Of a stretch of DNA of 64,000 bases, positions 17,976 to 26,299 are shown piece by piece. Made by a program: the position numbers and the translations under genes. Source of the stretch: Acinetobacter modestus (GTDB lineage Bacteria > Pseudomonadota > Gammaproteobacteria > Pseudomonadales > Moraxellaceae); the NCBI RefSeq assembly GCF_014636095.1, contig NZ_BMDV01000004.1, positions 62,001 to 126,000 of the forward strand, written 5' to 3'. The first letter of the stretch is position 1, and the number at the start of each line of letters is the position of its first letter. The notes below the pieces were generated by a model. That model was not told the DNA's origin. It did no database searches and was given only the letters and a program-made list of their open reading frames with translations.

Positions 17976-19223
17976 TCATCTTGTATTTTCTTTCCAATAG
18001 AAAATCGGGAATAGACACAAAATAGCAATCATAGAAATCAAACATAAGTAACGATAATATCCAATTGCATCAGCCAAAATTCCACTTCCTAAGTAGAGTA
18101 AACCACTCATCGTAGCCATAATCGATACCTGAAAAGTAAAATCTGTACCTGCAAATGCTTTGCGACTGTACTGCATAATCAAAGTTAAGATGACCACTAA
18201 TAACATTGCTGAACATGCATCTTCAAATGCATTGACGATATATAACCCAAATGGAGTAATCTGCTGATTAGTTTCATATCTATAAGCAATGCCAGTATAA
18301 GCAACTAAACTGATAATCTTGAGAATTGAGAAAGTAATTAAACATTGTATTCTGGAAAAATGTTTCAATAAAAACCCTGCAACACCTGCTCCTAGCAGCG
18401 CAGCCATAGCACCAAATATGGTAATAAAAATGCCTATTTGGGTGTAATTTAGACCCATATCTACCATCAAAGGTTTTAATAATGGTCCTGCCAAACCATC
18501 AGCAACTTTAAAGCTCAATAAGACCATCAACCACGTTTTTAACTCTTGAGAAGATGTAAAATAAGTAAGATATTTTTTAATTGATTGGCTAAATGAAATC
18601 GAAGAAGTTGTCTGCGCGCTATTTGTAAAATCATGCCTAGGCTCTCGATAAAACAAAATAGGTATGGTATTCAAAAAGACCAACATGGCTAAAATAAGAA
18701 AGGTCTTTTGCCAATTTAACCAATCTAAACACCAAAGCACTGCTCCACCACCAACAATAAATCCTAAGCGTGAACCAATCACTTGAAATGTATTGCCCCA
18801 ATGCTGTTGATCCTGTTTGAGTAAATTGACAGCTAAAGCATCTGTGGCAATATCTTGTGTCGCACCAGTAAAATTCATCAAAAAAAGTAAGACAAAGAAA
18901 ATAAATAAATAACTAGGTTGATCAAGTGCTTGAATAGGGAAAAATGACAAAATAACCAAAATACAAACACTGGATAATTGCGTCGGAATGATCCAGCTAC
19001 GGTAATGCCCTAAACGAGAAAGTGCAAAACGATCAACATACGTCGCCCAAAAAATTTTGACCGACCAAGGCAGCATCAGTAAACCAAAACCACCTATATG
19101 TGCTAAAGAGACACCTTGTGCTCTTAAAATTACGGGTAAGGCATGGGTCATGAAACCTACAGGTAATCCCTGTGCCCAGTATAAAGAAAACAATAAAATG
19201 TAAATCTGTCGAAGATTAAGCAT
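17976..19223 (-). CDS. MFS transporter of the AmpG/PAT family
   Basis: A 415-residue, twelve-helix inner-membrane transporter. The N-terminal YWAQGLPVGFMTHALPVILRA block and LPWSVKIFWATYVDR match the AmpG/RhtX/FptX branch of the major facilitator superfamily. AmpG imports muropeptides for cell-wall recycling and RhtX/FptX imports siderophores. The sequence alone does not decide between them. No siderophore receptor or Fur-box-like sequence is next to it, and AmpG proteins are usually longer with 14 helices, so RhtX-like is possible. It is divergent from the acyltransferase gene. Confidence 0.8.
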   Translation of the reverse strand: MLNLRQIYILLFSLYWAQGLPVGFMTHALPVILRAQGVSLAHIGGFGLLMLPWSVKIFWATYVDRFALSRLGHYRSWIIPTQLSSVCILVILSFFPIQALDQPSYLFIFFVLLFLMNFTGATQDIATDALAVNLLKQDQQHWGNTFQVIGSRLGFIVGGGAVLWCLDWLNWQKTFLILAMLVFLNTIPILFYREPRHDFTNSAQTTSSISFSQSIKKYLTYFTSSQELKTWLMVLLSFKVADGLAGPLLKPLMVDMGLNYTQIGIFITIFGAMAALLGAGVAGFLLKHFSRIQCLITFSILKIISLVAYTGIAYRYETNQQITPFGLYIVNAFEDACSAMLLVVILTLIMQYSRKAFAGTDFTFQVSIMATMSGLLYLGSGILADAIGYYRYLCLISMIAILCLFPIFYWKENTR

Positions 19224-19367
19224 TTAGAGTTTTCCAGAGCAACAAAATAGAGAACTCAAGTATCCAATCCTTTCATTGATCTGGCAATAAAATCTTAGTT
19301 TTTGCCAATGCGAGACCTCTCATGAGCGTTTAACATAAATTGTAGTTGTCATCGTATTTACAGATTT

Positions 19368-19994
19368 ATGCCACAATATTTTCCTGACTTACCTCCGTTA
19401 GTTCCGCAACGTGGAACGGCTTTCAGTCGTACTTTGTGTAGAAAACTATTTTTAGGACAAGGTTGGACTGTGGTTGGAGAAATTCCAAACTTACCCAAAG
19501 CAGTTGCTATCATTTCTCCACACACTTCAAATATTGATGGTTGGTATGGTTTCTTGGCAATTGGTGGGCTCGGTTTAAAAATTACAGTTTTGGGAAAAGA
19601 TACTTTATTTAAACCACCCTTTAAGTCAATTTTAGATTGGGCAGGACTCATTCCTGTTCACCGCGACAGCACTAACGGTCTCACTGAACAAGTGGTCGCG
19701 ACTATTCACAAATATGACAAAATTTGGGTTGGTATGGCACCCGAGGGAACGCGAAAAAAAGCTGAAAAAATAAAAAGTGGCTTTTATCATATAGCTCATG
19801 CAGCAGGAATACCTATTGTGATGTTTGCTTTCGATTATGATCGCAAAACCATTTACAGCTTAGGAGCATTTACACCAACAGGTCACTATCAAAATGACCT
19901 TGAACAGATTATGCAGCGTTATGTTGGCCATTTTTCTCCAAAGAATCCTGATTGGCTGGCAGAACCATTACAAAAACTTGTGAAAAAGGACTAG
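19368..19994 (+). CDS. Lysophospholipid acyltransferase (PlsC-like)
   Basis: A 208-residue acyltransferase of the 1-acylglycerol-3-phosphate family. The catalytic motif is HTSNIDG (H-x4-D), followed by GLIPVHRDS and the substrate-binding EGTRKK. Members move fatty acids onto lysophosphatidic acid or related lipids at the inner membrane. No membrane helix is obvious, and the length is at the short end of the family. The patatin-like lipase follows on the same strand, so the pair may act together in phospholipid remodelling. The main plsC is likely elsewhere in the genome. Confidence 0.85.
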   Translation: MPQYFPDLPPLVPQRGTAFSRTLCRKLFLGQGWTVVGEIPNLPKAVAIISPHTSNIDGWYGFLAIGGLGLKITVLGKDTLFKPPFKSILDWAGLIPVHRDSTNGLTEQVVATIHKYDKIWVGMAPEGTRKKAEKIKSGFYHIAHAAGIPIVMFAFDYDRKTIYSLGAFTPTGHYQNDLEQIMQRYVGHFSPKNPDWLAEPLQKLVKKD

Positions 19995-20056
19995 AAAATT
20001 AGGGGTAAATCTGCTCTGATGTGCCCATCTTTTTGTCTATTTTATCTCCACTTCAT

Positions 20057-20974
20057 ATGAAAATTGCTCGACTGTCTTGCTTGGCTTTATTCAGCTTAGC
20101 TTTATTTGGTTGTGATCAAACTGTAAAAAATGCTCCCCCTACGACTTCGATTAAAGCTCGTGAACCTGTTATCGCTTTGGCTTTAGGTGGAGGTGGTGCA
20201 AAAGGCTTTGCGCATATTGGTGTGATTAAAGTTTTAGAATCTCATGGTATTAAAGCTAAGATTGTCACTGGAACAAGTGCGGGTAGCTTTGTTGGAAGTA
20301 TTTATGCAAGTGGGCAAACCCCTTATCAAATGCAAAATCTCGCATTAAAACTTCAAGAATCTGATTTGCGTGATCTTACCATCAATAGCCAAGGCATTAT
20401 CCTTGGGCAAAAACTGCAAAACTATGTCAATACTCAAGTTGGTAACAAACCAATTGAAAAATTTCCAATTCGCTTTGCGGCGGTTGCCACTCGTTTAGAC
20501 AATGGTAAAAAAGCTGAGTTTATTAAAGGAAATGCAGGTCAAGCCGTACGGGCCTCTTGCAGTATTCCCAACGTCTTTGTTCCAGCTGTGATTGGTAATA
20601 CCAAATATGTAGATGGTGGTTTAGTCAGTCCTATTCCTGTGAAAACTGCCAAAGATATGGGTGCTGATATTGTCATTGCAGTCGATATATCTGCGCGTCC
20701 AACAGGTGATAAACCATTAAGCATGTGGGGTTTATTGGATCAGACCATTAATATTATGGGGCAACAAAGTATTAATGAAGAATTGAGCCAAGCAAATGTT
20801 GTAATTCAACCGAAAGTCGGTCATTTGGGTGTACTTGATCTGAAATCGAGTAATCAAGCAATTTTAGAAGGTGAAAAATCGGCTCAAGCGAAAATTACAT
20901 CAATCCAAAATGCAATTGCAACATTTAAGAAATCTCCTGCTGCATTTAAACCTGCACCAAGAGCTAAATTCTAA
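20057..20974 (+). CDS. Patatin-like phospholipase, lipoprotein
   Basis: Serine hydrolase of the patatin/RssA type with a lipoprotein signal. I start it at the ATG at 20057 because this gives an ideal type II signal (MKIARL, hydrophobic stretch, lipobox LFGC with Cys19); the frame is open to a GTG at 20021. The oxyanion motif GGGGAKG sits at 44-50, the nucleophile Ser74 in GTSAGS, and the catalytic Asp in YVDGGLVSPIP. The length of 305 residues is normal. It should be anchored in the inner or outer membrane, facing the periplasm. Likely activity is deacylation of phospholipids or lysophospholipids. Confidence 0.88.
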   Translation: MKIARLSCLALFSLALFGCDQTVKNAPPTTSIKAREPVIALALGGGGAKGFAHIGVIKVLESHGIKAKIVTGTSAGSFVGSIYASGQTPYQMQNLALKLQESDLRDLTINSQGIILGQKLQNYVNTQVGNKPIEKFPIRFAAVATRLDNGKKAEFIKGNAGQAVRASCSIPNVFVPAVIGNTKYVDGGLVSPIPVKTAKDMGADIVIAVDISARPTGDKPLSMWGLLDQTINIMGQQSINEELSQANVVIQPKVGHLGVLDLKSSNQAILEGEKSAQAKITSIQNAIATFKKSPAAFKPAPRAKF

Positions 20975-21126
20975 TCATTATCTTAAGGGGCTGCTGCTAT
21001 TTTATAATAATCATCAGCCCCATATCTAAAAAAACAATCTTTGTATATTCATAAACATAATGATCTGCTACAGTGCCAAAGTGAATGTTTTTTCACCTAA
21101 CTCAGTTTAATGATGCGAGCAAATCT

Positions 21127-21588
21127 ATGGAGTTTGTAGTTGAACCTTGGCACTGGTTTGTATTAGGAATTTTGCTGATCCTTTCAGAGTTGATTTTAAC
21201 CGCTTTTGCTGCGTTATGGTTTGGCGTAGCCGCAATTATGGTCTGCATTTTACTATGGCTTTTCCCAATGATGGGCTTTACCACCCAAGTGGTCACATGG
21301 GGAATTTTATCCATTTTATGTACGATTCTTTGGTTCAAGTTTATCAAACCACTTTCAATTGATAAAACTAAAGCAGGTCTAGCGCGTGAATCAACAATAG
21401 GTCAAGTGGGTATGGTGATTAAAACTGGACTTGATCATGGACAAATCGTCGTACGCTTTCCCATGCCCCTTTTAGGTTCTGATGAATGGAATTGCCGTTC
21501 TACAGCTCCAGTACAAGTTGGTGATCGTGTCCGAGTAATTGATATTTTAGGTAATGATTTAGTCGTTCAACCACATAGCAACTCATAA
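21127..21588 (+). CDS. NfeD-family membrane protein
   Basis: A short NfeD protein without the protease domain. Two or three membrane helices occupy about 8-75, and a C-terminal OB-fold domain follows (STIGQVGMVIKTG through LVVQP). The ATG at 21127 (MEFVVEPWHW) gives the normal N-terminus; an upstream ATG at 21085 would add 14 residues. It lies 18 bases before the stomatin-like gene, the classic NfeD-stomatin operon (ybbK/qmcA in E. coli). The pair is thought to organise membrane microdomains or assist membrane protein quality control. Confidence 0.88.
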   Translation: MEFVVEPWHWFVLGILLILSELILTAFAALWFGVAAIMVCILLWLFPMMGFTTQVVTWGILSILCTILWFKFIKPLSIDKTKAGLARESTIGQVGMVIKTGLDHGQIVVRFPMPLLGSDEWNCRSTAPVQVGDRVRVIDILGNDLVVQPHSNS

Positions 21589-21606
21589 ACATAAAGAGGG
21601 TTTTCA

Positions 21607-22458
21607 ATGTCTGTCGGTACTATTGTTGTCTTAGCACTTTTAGCTTTTATTGGCACAACTATTTTTAAAGGGGTGCGTATTGTTCCTCAAGGGTATAAAT
21701 GGATTGTGCAACGTCTAGGTAAATACCATACCACCCTAAACCCAGGTCTGAACTTTGTTATTCCTTATATCGATGAAGTGGCTTATAAAATTACAACTAA
21801 AGATATTGTGTTAGATATTCCATCACAAGAAGTGATTACTCGAGACAATGCTGTTTTAGTAATGAATGCAGTCGCTTATATCAATCTAACAACTCCAGAA
21901 AAAGCCGTGTATGGAATTGAAAATTATACATGGGCGATTCAAAACCTAGTGCAAACTTCATTACGTTCGATCGTCGGCGAAATGGATTTAGATGATGCTT
22001 TATCATCTCGTGATCACATTAAGGCAAAATTAAAAGCTGCCATTTCTGATGATATTTCAGATTGGGGCATTACCCTTAAAACAGTTGAAATTCAAGATAT
22101 TCAACCCTCTCACACCATGCAAGCTGCGATGGAAGCACAAGCAGCGGCTGAACGTCAACGTCGTGCAACGGTGACGAAAGCAGATGGTGAAAAACAAGCT
22201 GCAATTTTAGAGGCGGATGGTCGTTTAGAAGCTTCCCGTCGTGATGCAGAAGCTCAAGTAGTCCTTGCTGAATCTTCACAACGTGCGATTGAAATGATCA
22301 CCACTGCTGTAGGTGATAAAGAAATTCCTGTTGCTTATTTATTGGGTGAGCAATATGTGAAAGCAATGCAGGATCTATCTAAATCAAGCAATGCAAAAAC
22401 TGTGGTACTCCCATCGGATGTACTTAATGCTATCCGTGGAATTATGGGTAAACATTAA
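21607..22458 (+). CDS. SPFH/stomatin-like protein (QmcA type)
   Basis: A 283-residue slipin. One N-terminal membrane anchor (about 4-22) is followed by the SPFH domain (KYHTTLNPGLNFVIPY through DIQPSHTMQAAM) and a coiled coil rich in Ala/Glu (AAERQRRATVTKADGEKQA), then GEQYVKAMQDL near the end. It forms large oligomeric assemblies at the inner membrane, with NfeD as partner. A ribosome-binding sequence AGAGGG precedes the ATG. Not the FtsH partners HflK/HflC, since those come as a pair and have other flanking sequences. Confidence 0.93.
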   Translation: MSVGTIVVLALLAFIGTTIFKGVRIVPQGYKWIVQRLGKYHTTLNPGLNFVIPYIDEVAYKITTKDIVLDIPSQEVITRDNAVLVMNAVAYINLTTPEKAVYGIENYTWAIQNLVQTSLRSIVGEMDLDDALSSRDHIKAKLKAAISDDISDWGITLKTVEIQDIQPSHTMQAAMEAQAAAERQRRATVTKADGEKQAAILEADGRLEASRRDAEAQVVLAESSQRAIEMITTAVGDKEIPVAYLLGEQYVKAMQDLSKSSNAKTVVLPSDVLNAIRGIMGKH

Positions 22459-22468
22459 TTTTAATAAC

Positions 22469-22502
22469 TCAAATGTGTTACTGTTTGTAGTAGCACATTT
22501 GA
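22469..22502 (+). terminator. Hairpin after the stomatin-like gene, weak terminator candidate
   Basis: Stem TCAAATGTG/CACATTTGA with a 16-base, partly paired loop, 11 bases after the stop codon. There is no proper T tract, so it may protect the 3' end of the RNA rather than terminate. Confidence 0.4.
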
Positions 22503-22523
22503 TCACATAAAAATTTTAAGCTC

Positions 22524-22808
22524 ATGATTTATATTATAGGTTTAATCCTAAGTTTCATTTGTTGTGGGCAACTTTTATCTTCAGAAATACAGTCTCGTAA
22601 TACTTTTCATATGAAAAATGGTGACAAACCAAATGCATTTGTTACCATTTTTCCAGCTATTCCCTTTTTCCAAATTATATTTTTAATAATCTGTTGGCTA
22701 TTAAATTATTTTTTTCATCCAATTGCGATCAAAATTTTATGTACCTTATTTATCTTCCAATTTATTTTTTGGGTTATCAATTTTAAAAGAAATCAAAAGA
22801 AAGAATAA
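22524..22808 (+). CDS. Small membrane protein of unknown function (94 aa)
   Basis: A 94-residue frame with hydrophobic segments at about 2-20, 42-62 and 66-85 and a basic end (KRNQKKE). It begins 65 bases after the stomatin-like gene on the same strand. The ribosome-binding sequence is weak. The membrane-protein composition and sensible topology favour a real gene, but I do not recognise it and it may be lineage-specific. Confidence 0.55.
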   Translation: MIYIIGLILSFICCGQLLSSEIQSRNTFHMKNGDKPNAFVTIFPAIPFFQIIFLIICWLLNYFFHPIAIKILCTLFIFQFIFWVINFKRNQKKE

Positions 22809-22850
22809 AGAATTGAGTATAACTGTACTTAAACTCATGATTTAAAAAAT

Positions 22851-23216
22851 TTATTGATTAATTAATTTACGGGTCTTAACTGGCAGTTGCTTCACCACCA
22901 AATCATAAGAATCTTTAATCAGGTCTTGCAGCAAATCTGCTGTAATTTCATCACCGCTGGCAATTGATATCCAGTGTTTCTTATTCATATGGTAACCTGC
23001 CGAAATTGAAGGATACAGCTCTTGATATTCCAAGCTTTTCTCAGGCTTACATTTGATGGTTACAAGCAACTTTCCAGAATATGCACCAATCAACATAAAC
23101 ATCTTGTCAAAAATTTTAAACACCTCACAATCTGGTCCAAAGGGTTGGGTCTGGATTGAAAAAGCCAATTGTTTTCCATATTCAAGCGCACATTGTTCTA
23201 ATTGATCTTCAGTCAT
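22851..23216 (-). CDS. MmcQ/YjbR family protein
   Basis: A 121-residue protein of the MmcQ/YjbR (DUF419) fold, which is distantly like a DNA-binding CyaY fold. The family pattern is visible in PFGPDCEVFKIFDKMFML, LLVTIKCKPEKSLEYQELYPSISAGYHMNKKHWISI and LIKDSYDLVVKQLP. I start at the ATG at 23216, which has AGGAAA nine bases upstream. The frame is open further to 23285, but that extension looks non-coding. The cellular role of the family is not established. Confidence 0.85.
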   Translation of the reverse strand: MTEDQLEQCALEYGKQLAFSIQTQPFGPDCEVFKIFDKMFMLIGAYSGKLLVTIKCKPEKSLEYQELYPSISAGYHMNKKHWISIASGDEITADLLQDLIKDSYDLVVKQLPVKTRKLINQ

Positions 23217-23296
23217 AACAAGATTTCCTATTATTATTAAAATAGATTTTTCTACTAAAAATGTCTTTTTAAGATTTCCCCCCAATTTTCTTGCTT

Positions 23297-23605
23297 TTAT
23301 TTTAGTTGATCATAGAAAACCTCAAACTCTGTTTCACCCTCCTTTGCTGAGATTCCCCAAGGCCGTTCAGTTGTTATTATGCAACGCTTCCGTCCATCTG
23401 GCCCAACCCATGATCGAATCATTTCACACGCAATCTCTCCATGCTGTGGATAGAGACTCATTTCATGCATATTTTGATTCGTAAAAATAGGGACTTTATC
23501 TACAAAAAACCATTCCCGATTCGAAGTATCTGTTAATAAACACTCAACCCATCCTGGAAAAGTTGAATCTACAAATCGAACAATTTGAATATTTACCTTG
23601 TACAT
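23297..23605 (-). CDS. Conserved protein of unknown function (102 aa)
   Basis: A small acidic cytoplasmic protein. MYKVNIQIVRFVDSTFPGW begins a beta-rich domain, followed by REWFFVDKVPIF and a final GETEFEVFYDQL. The start is taken at the ATG at 23605, which has GGA seven bases before it; a TTG at 23623 is the alternative. The pattern resembles small immunity-like or DUF-type beta-sheet proteins, but I cannot assign a family. It lies 80 bases upstream of the YjbR gene on the same strand. Confidence 0.65.
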   Translation of the reverse strand: MYKVNIQIVRFVDSTFPGWVECLLTDTSNREWFFVDKVPIFTNQNMHEMSLYPQHGEIACEMIRSWVGPDGRKRCIITTERPWGISAKEGETEFEVFYDQLK

Positions 23606-23668
23606 TAAATCCAATCTCGACAATTAATCTAATGATTAATCATCAACATATATTTTAACAAATGAGTA

Positions 23669-24580
23669 TTAGCTTTTACGCGCCAGTAAAAACTGTGAAA
23701 TCTCAACAAGTTCTTTAGCATCATCCCCGAAATATGCTAATGCTTCAAAAGCTTGATCATGTAAAGTTTGAGCATAAGCCTGAGCTTGAGCCAATCCCAT
23801 CAATGCAGGATAAGTAGATTTTTGCACTTGCTCATCTTTGCCCGCAGTTTTACCTAAAATTTCAGTACTCGCCGTAACATCAAGAATGTCATCTTGTACT
23901 TGAAAAGCTAAACCAATGGTTTGCCCAAATTGACGCAATTTAGGAATTGCTTGATCTGTCCCAGTAAAGATAGTCACTGCACTCATCATGATCGCGGCTT
24001 GAATCAACGCACCCGTTTTATTACGGTGAATATTTTCTAATTCAGTTTGATCAACTTGTTTACCTTCGGCTTGTAAATCAAGCACCTGTCCGCAAACCAT
24101 TTTAGAGCTTGCTGTCGCCAAAATTTGCATTTGCTTCAATACAATAGCTGCATCTGTACCTTGACCTTGTTCATCAAACAAACGGCTGCCCAATATCTCA
24201 AATGCCATGGACTGTAAAATATCACCCGCTAATAGTGCCGTATCTTCACCAAATGCCACATGACAGGTTGGCTGACCTCGACGTAACAAATCATTATCCA
24301 TGCATGGCAAATCATCATGTGCTAAGGAATAACAATGTATTAACTCAATCGCAACGGCAGCACGACGAGCCGCTGCAAAATTATGATTCGGCAATAGAGC
24401 TGCTGTTGCATAACATAATGCAGGACGGACACGCTTGCCGCCCAACATTACTGCATGATGAACGGCTGACTTTAATGGTTCAGGAATAGAAAATGCAGCC
24501 AATGCTGTCAATAAATCTTGTTGAATACGTTGTTGAGATTGTTGTAAAACATCCGCATTAACTTGAGAAATAGATGACAC
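23669..24580 (-). CDS. ispA: Farnesyl diphosphate synthase (IspA-type polyprenyl synthetase)
   Basis: Condenses dimethylallyl/geranyl diphosphate with isopentenyl diphosphate to farnesyl diphosphate for quinones and undecaprenyl carriers. The first Asp-rich motif is DDLPCMDND with RRGQPTCH after it, and the second is QVQDDILDVT. GGKRVRPALCY binds the diphosphate. I chose a GTG start at 24580 because GAGG lies six bases upstream; it gives 303 residues, close to the E. coli enzyme. A TTG at 24613 would add eleven unlikely residues. Cytoplasmic. No xseB or dxs neighbour is present. Confidence 0.93.
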   Translation of the reverse strand: MSSISQVNADVLQQSQQRIQQDLLTALAAFSIPEPLKSAVHHAVMLGGKRVRPALCYATAALLPNHNFAAARRAAVAIELIHCYSLAHDDLPCMDNDLLRRGQPTCHVAFGEDTALLAGDILQSMAFEILGSRLFDEQGQGTDAAIVLKQMQILATASSKMVCGQVLDLQAEGKQVDQTELENIHRNKTGALIQAAIMMSAVTIFTGTDQAIPKLRQFGQTIGLAFQVQDDILDVTASTEILGKTAGKDEQVQKSTYPALMGLAQAQAYAQTLHDQAFEALAYFGDDAKELVEISQFLLARKS

Positions 24581-24690
24581 GATTGCCTCGGGAAATTTTA
24601 ATGAAAGGATCAACCGACAAAAACTTGCCAGAATGACAACATCATAACATTATTTATTTAGAGAAATTGTTTTTGTGTTTTTAATAACTT

Positions 24691-24721
24691 TAAAATAATA
24701 AAGCCTTCAAACGAAGGCTTT
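24691..24721 (-). terminator. Rho-independent terminator of prpF
   Basis: Stem AAAGCCTTC/GAAGGCTTT with AAAC loop. On the minus strand it is followed by a T-rich stretch, and it lies just after the prpF stop codon. Confidence 0.8.
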
Positions 24722-24743
24722 ATTCATAAGATCAAATCAGTAT

Positions 24744-25931
24744 TTAGAAAGTATCACCAGGTACACGTACCCAACCTTCCATCAATACACGTGCACTACG
24801 GCTCATAATCGCTTTTTTGACAGCCCACTTCCCATCAATTAACTCGGCTTGAGCACCGACACGTAAAGTGCCTGATGGATGACCAAAACGAACTGCTTCA
24901 CGCTCGCCACCACCTGCTGCTAAATTCACTAAAGTACCCGGAATTGCGGCTGCCGTTCCAATCGCCACGGCTGCTGTCCCCATCATGGCATGATGTAGCT
25001 TACCCATAGACAATGCACGTACCAATAAATCGACATCTGATACTTCAACAGTTTTTCCACTTGAAGAAGTATAGCTTTTAGGTTCTGAAACAAAAGCGAT
25101 TTTAGGGGTATGCTGACGTGCTGCTGCTGCTGAAATATCTTTGATCAAGCCCATATGAACTGCACCATATGCGCGGATTTTTTCAAAACGTGCTAAGGCT
25201 GCGGCATCCCCATTAATATGATCTTGTAATTCTGTTCCTTGATAGCCAATATCTTCAGCATTCAAGAAAATCGTTGGAATACCTGCGTTAATAAATGTCG
25301 CTTGGAATGTTCCAACATCAGGCACAACCAATTGATCAACAACATTTCCTGTAGGGAACATATCCCCACCCTCTTCACCATCATCAGCGGGGTCCAAAAA
25401 TTCAATTTGAACTTCTGCTGCAGGGAAAGTCACTCCATCTAATTCAAAATCACCTGTTTCCTGAACCTGACCATTGGTTATAGGGACATGTGCAATAATG
25501 GTTTTTTGAATATTCTTTTGCCAAATGCGTACCGTACAAATCCCATTTTCAGGAATACGATCTGCATCGACCAAACCATTTGAAATCGCAAATGAACCAA
25601 CTGCTGCTGTCAAGTTGCCACAGTTACCACTCCAATCTACGAAAGCTTGATCAATAGAAACTTGTCCAAATAAATAGTCGACATCGTGCTCTGGCTCTGC
25701 ACTTTTTGCCAAGATCACTGTTTTACTGGTACTTGAAGTTGCACCGCCCATACCATCAATCTGTTTACCATAAGGATCTGGACTTCCTATGACACGTAGC
25801 AAGAGCAAGTCACGTGCTTTTCCAGCAACTTGTGCGGCTTCAGGTAAATCATTGAGATTGAAAAAGACACCTTTACTCGTGCCACCACGCATGTAGGTTG
25901 CAGGGACTTTAATTTGTGGTACTGAACTCAT
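24744..25931 (-). CDS. prpF: 2-methylaconitate isomerase PrpF
   Basis: Isomerises 2-methylaconitate (trans to cis) as the accessory protein of the AcnD route of the 2-methylcitrate cycle for propionate. Its 395 residues match the family. Diagnostic blocks are PATYMRGGTSKGVFF (near the N-terminus), GSPDPYGKQIDGMGGATSS, DWSGNCGNLTAAVG and FGHPSGTLRVGA. The two-domain diaminopimelate-epimerase-like fold has Cys in the SGNCGN loop. Usually it sits with acnD, prpC and prpB; none of these is nearby, so it is an orphan copy here or the cluster is split. Confidence 0.9.
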   Translation of the reverse strand: MSSVPQIKVPATYMRGGTSKGVFFNLNDLPEAAQVAGKARDLLLLRVIGSPDPYGKQIDGMGGATSSTSKTVILAKSAEPEHDVDYLFGQVSIDQAFVDWSGNCGNLTAAVGSFAISNGLVDADRIPENGICTVRIWQKNIQKTIIAHVPITNGQVQETGDFELDGVTFPAAEVQIEFLDPADDGEEGGDMFPTGNVVDQLVVPDVGTFQATFINAGIPTIFLNAEDIGYQGTELQDHINGDAAALARFEKIRAYGAVHMGLIKDISAAAARQHTPKIAFVSEPKSYTSSSGKTVEVSDVDLLVRALSMGKLHHAMMGTAAVAIGTAAAIPGTLVNLAAGGGEREAVRFGHPSGTLRVGAQAELIDGKWAVKKAIMSRSARVLMEGWVRVPGDTF

Positions 25932-26299
25932 GTCAATTTCATCCTTTTATCGTGTTCTTGGTGCAAGTGAATGTGAGCTTAAATTATCGTAGAGTCATCT
26001 GAAATGCCATACGACTATACGATTAAAGCAAAGCGGAATAGATAAAGCACATCGTATATATTGAGTAAAGTTGAATAACTTAACAATGGCACGAAAATAA
26101 ACAACTGCTGTTTAAAAAACAAAAATCTGATTTAAATGTCTAAAATACCACCACCATATAGTTTACTATTCGTTCAAATATAGGATTTTAAATAACTTTT
26201 AAAAACTACTTTCCAGTCATAGCCAAGCTGTACTTTTACTAGGCTAAAACTTTGCAATCTATTAGAATATTCCACTTATTCCTCGTCGAGCTCAGTCCT
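25932..26299. other. Divergent promoter region, prpF / amino-acid permease
   Basis: About 370 A+T-rich bases between the starts of two divergent genes. A repeated CGTATA/TATACG element occurs near 26008-26055, possibly a regulator site, but no clear dyad or known operator is visible. No gene is seen. Confidence 0.4.

Noticed and set aside
20987..21021. Imperfect hairpin after the patatin-like gene (GGGGCTG with CAGCCCC)
   Set aside because: The loop is 21 bases, the stem has mismatches and there is no T tract, so I did not list it as a terminator.
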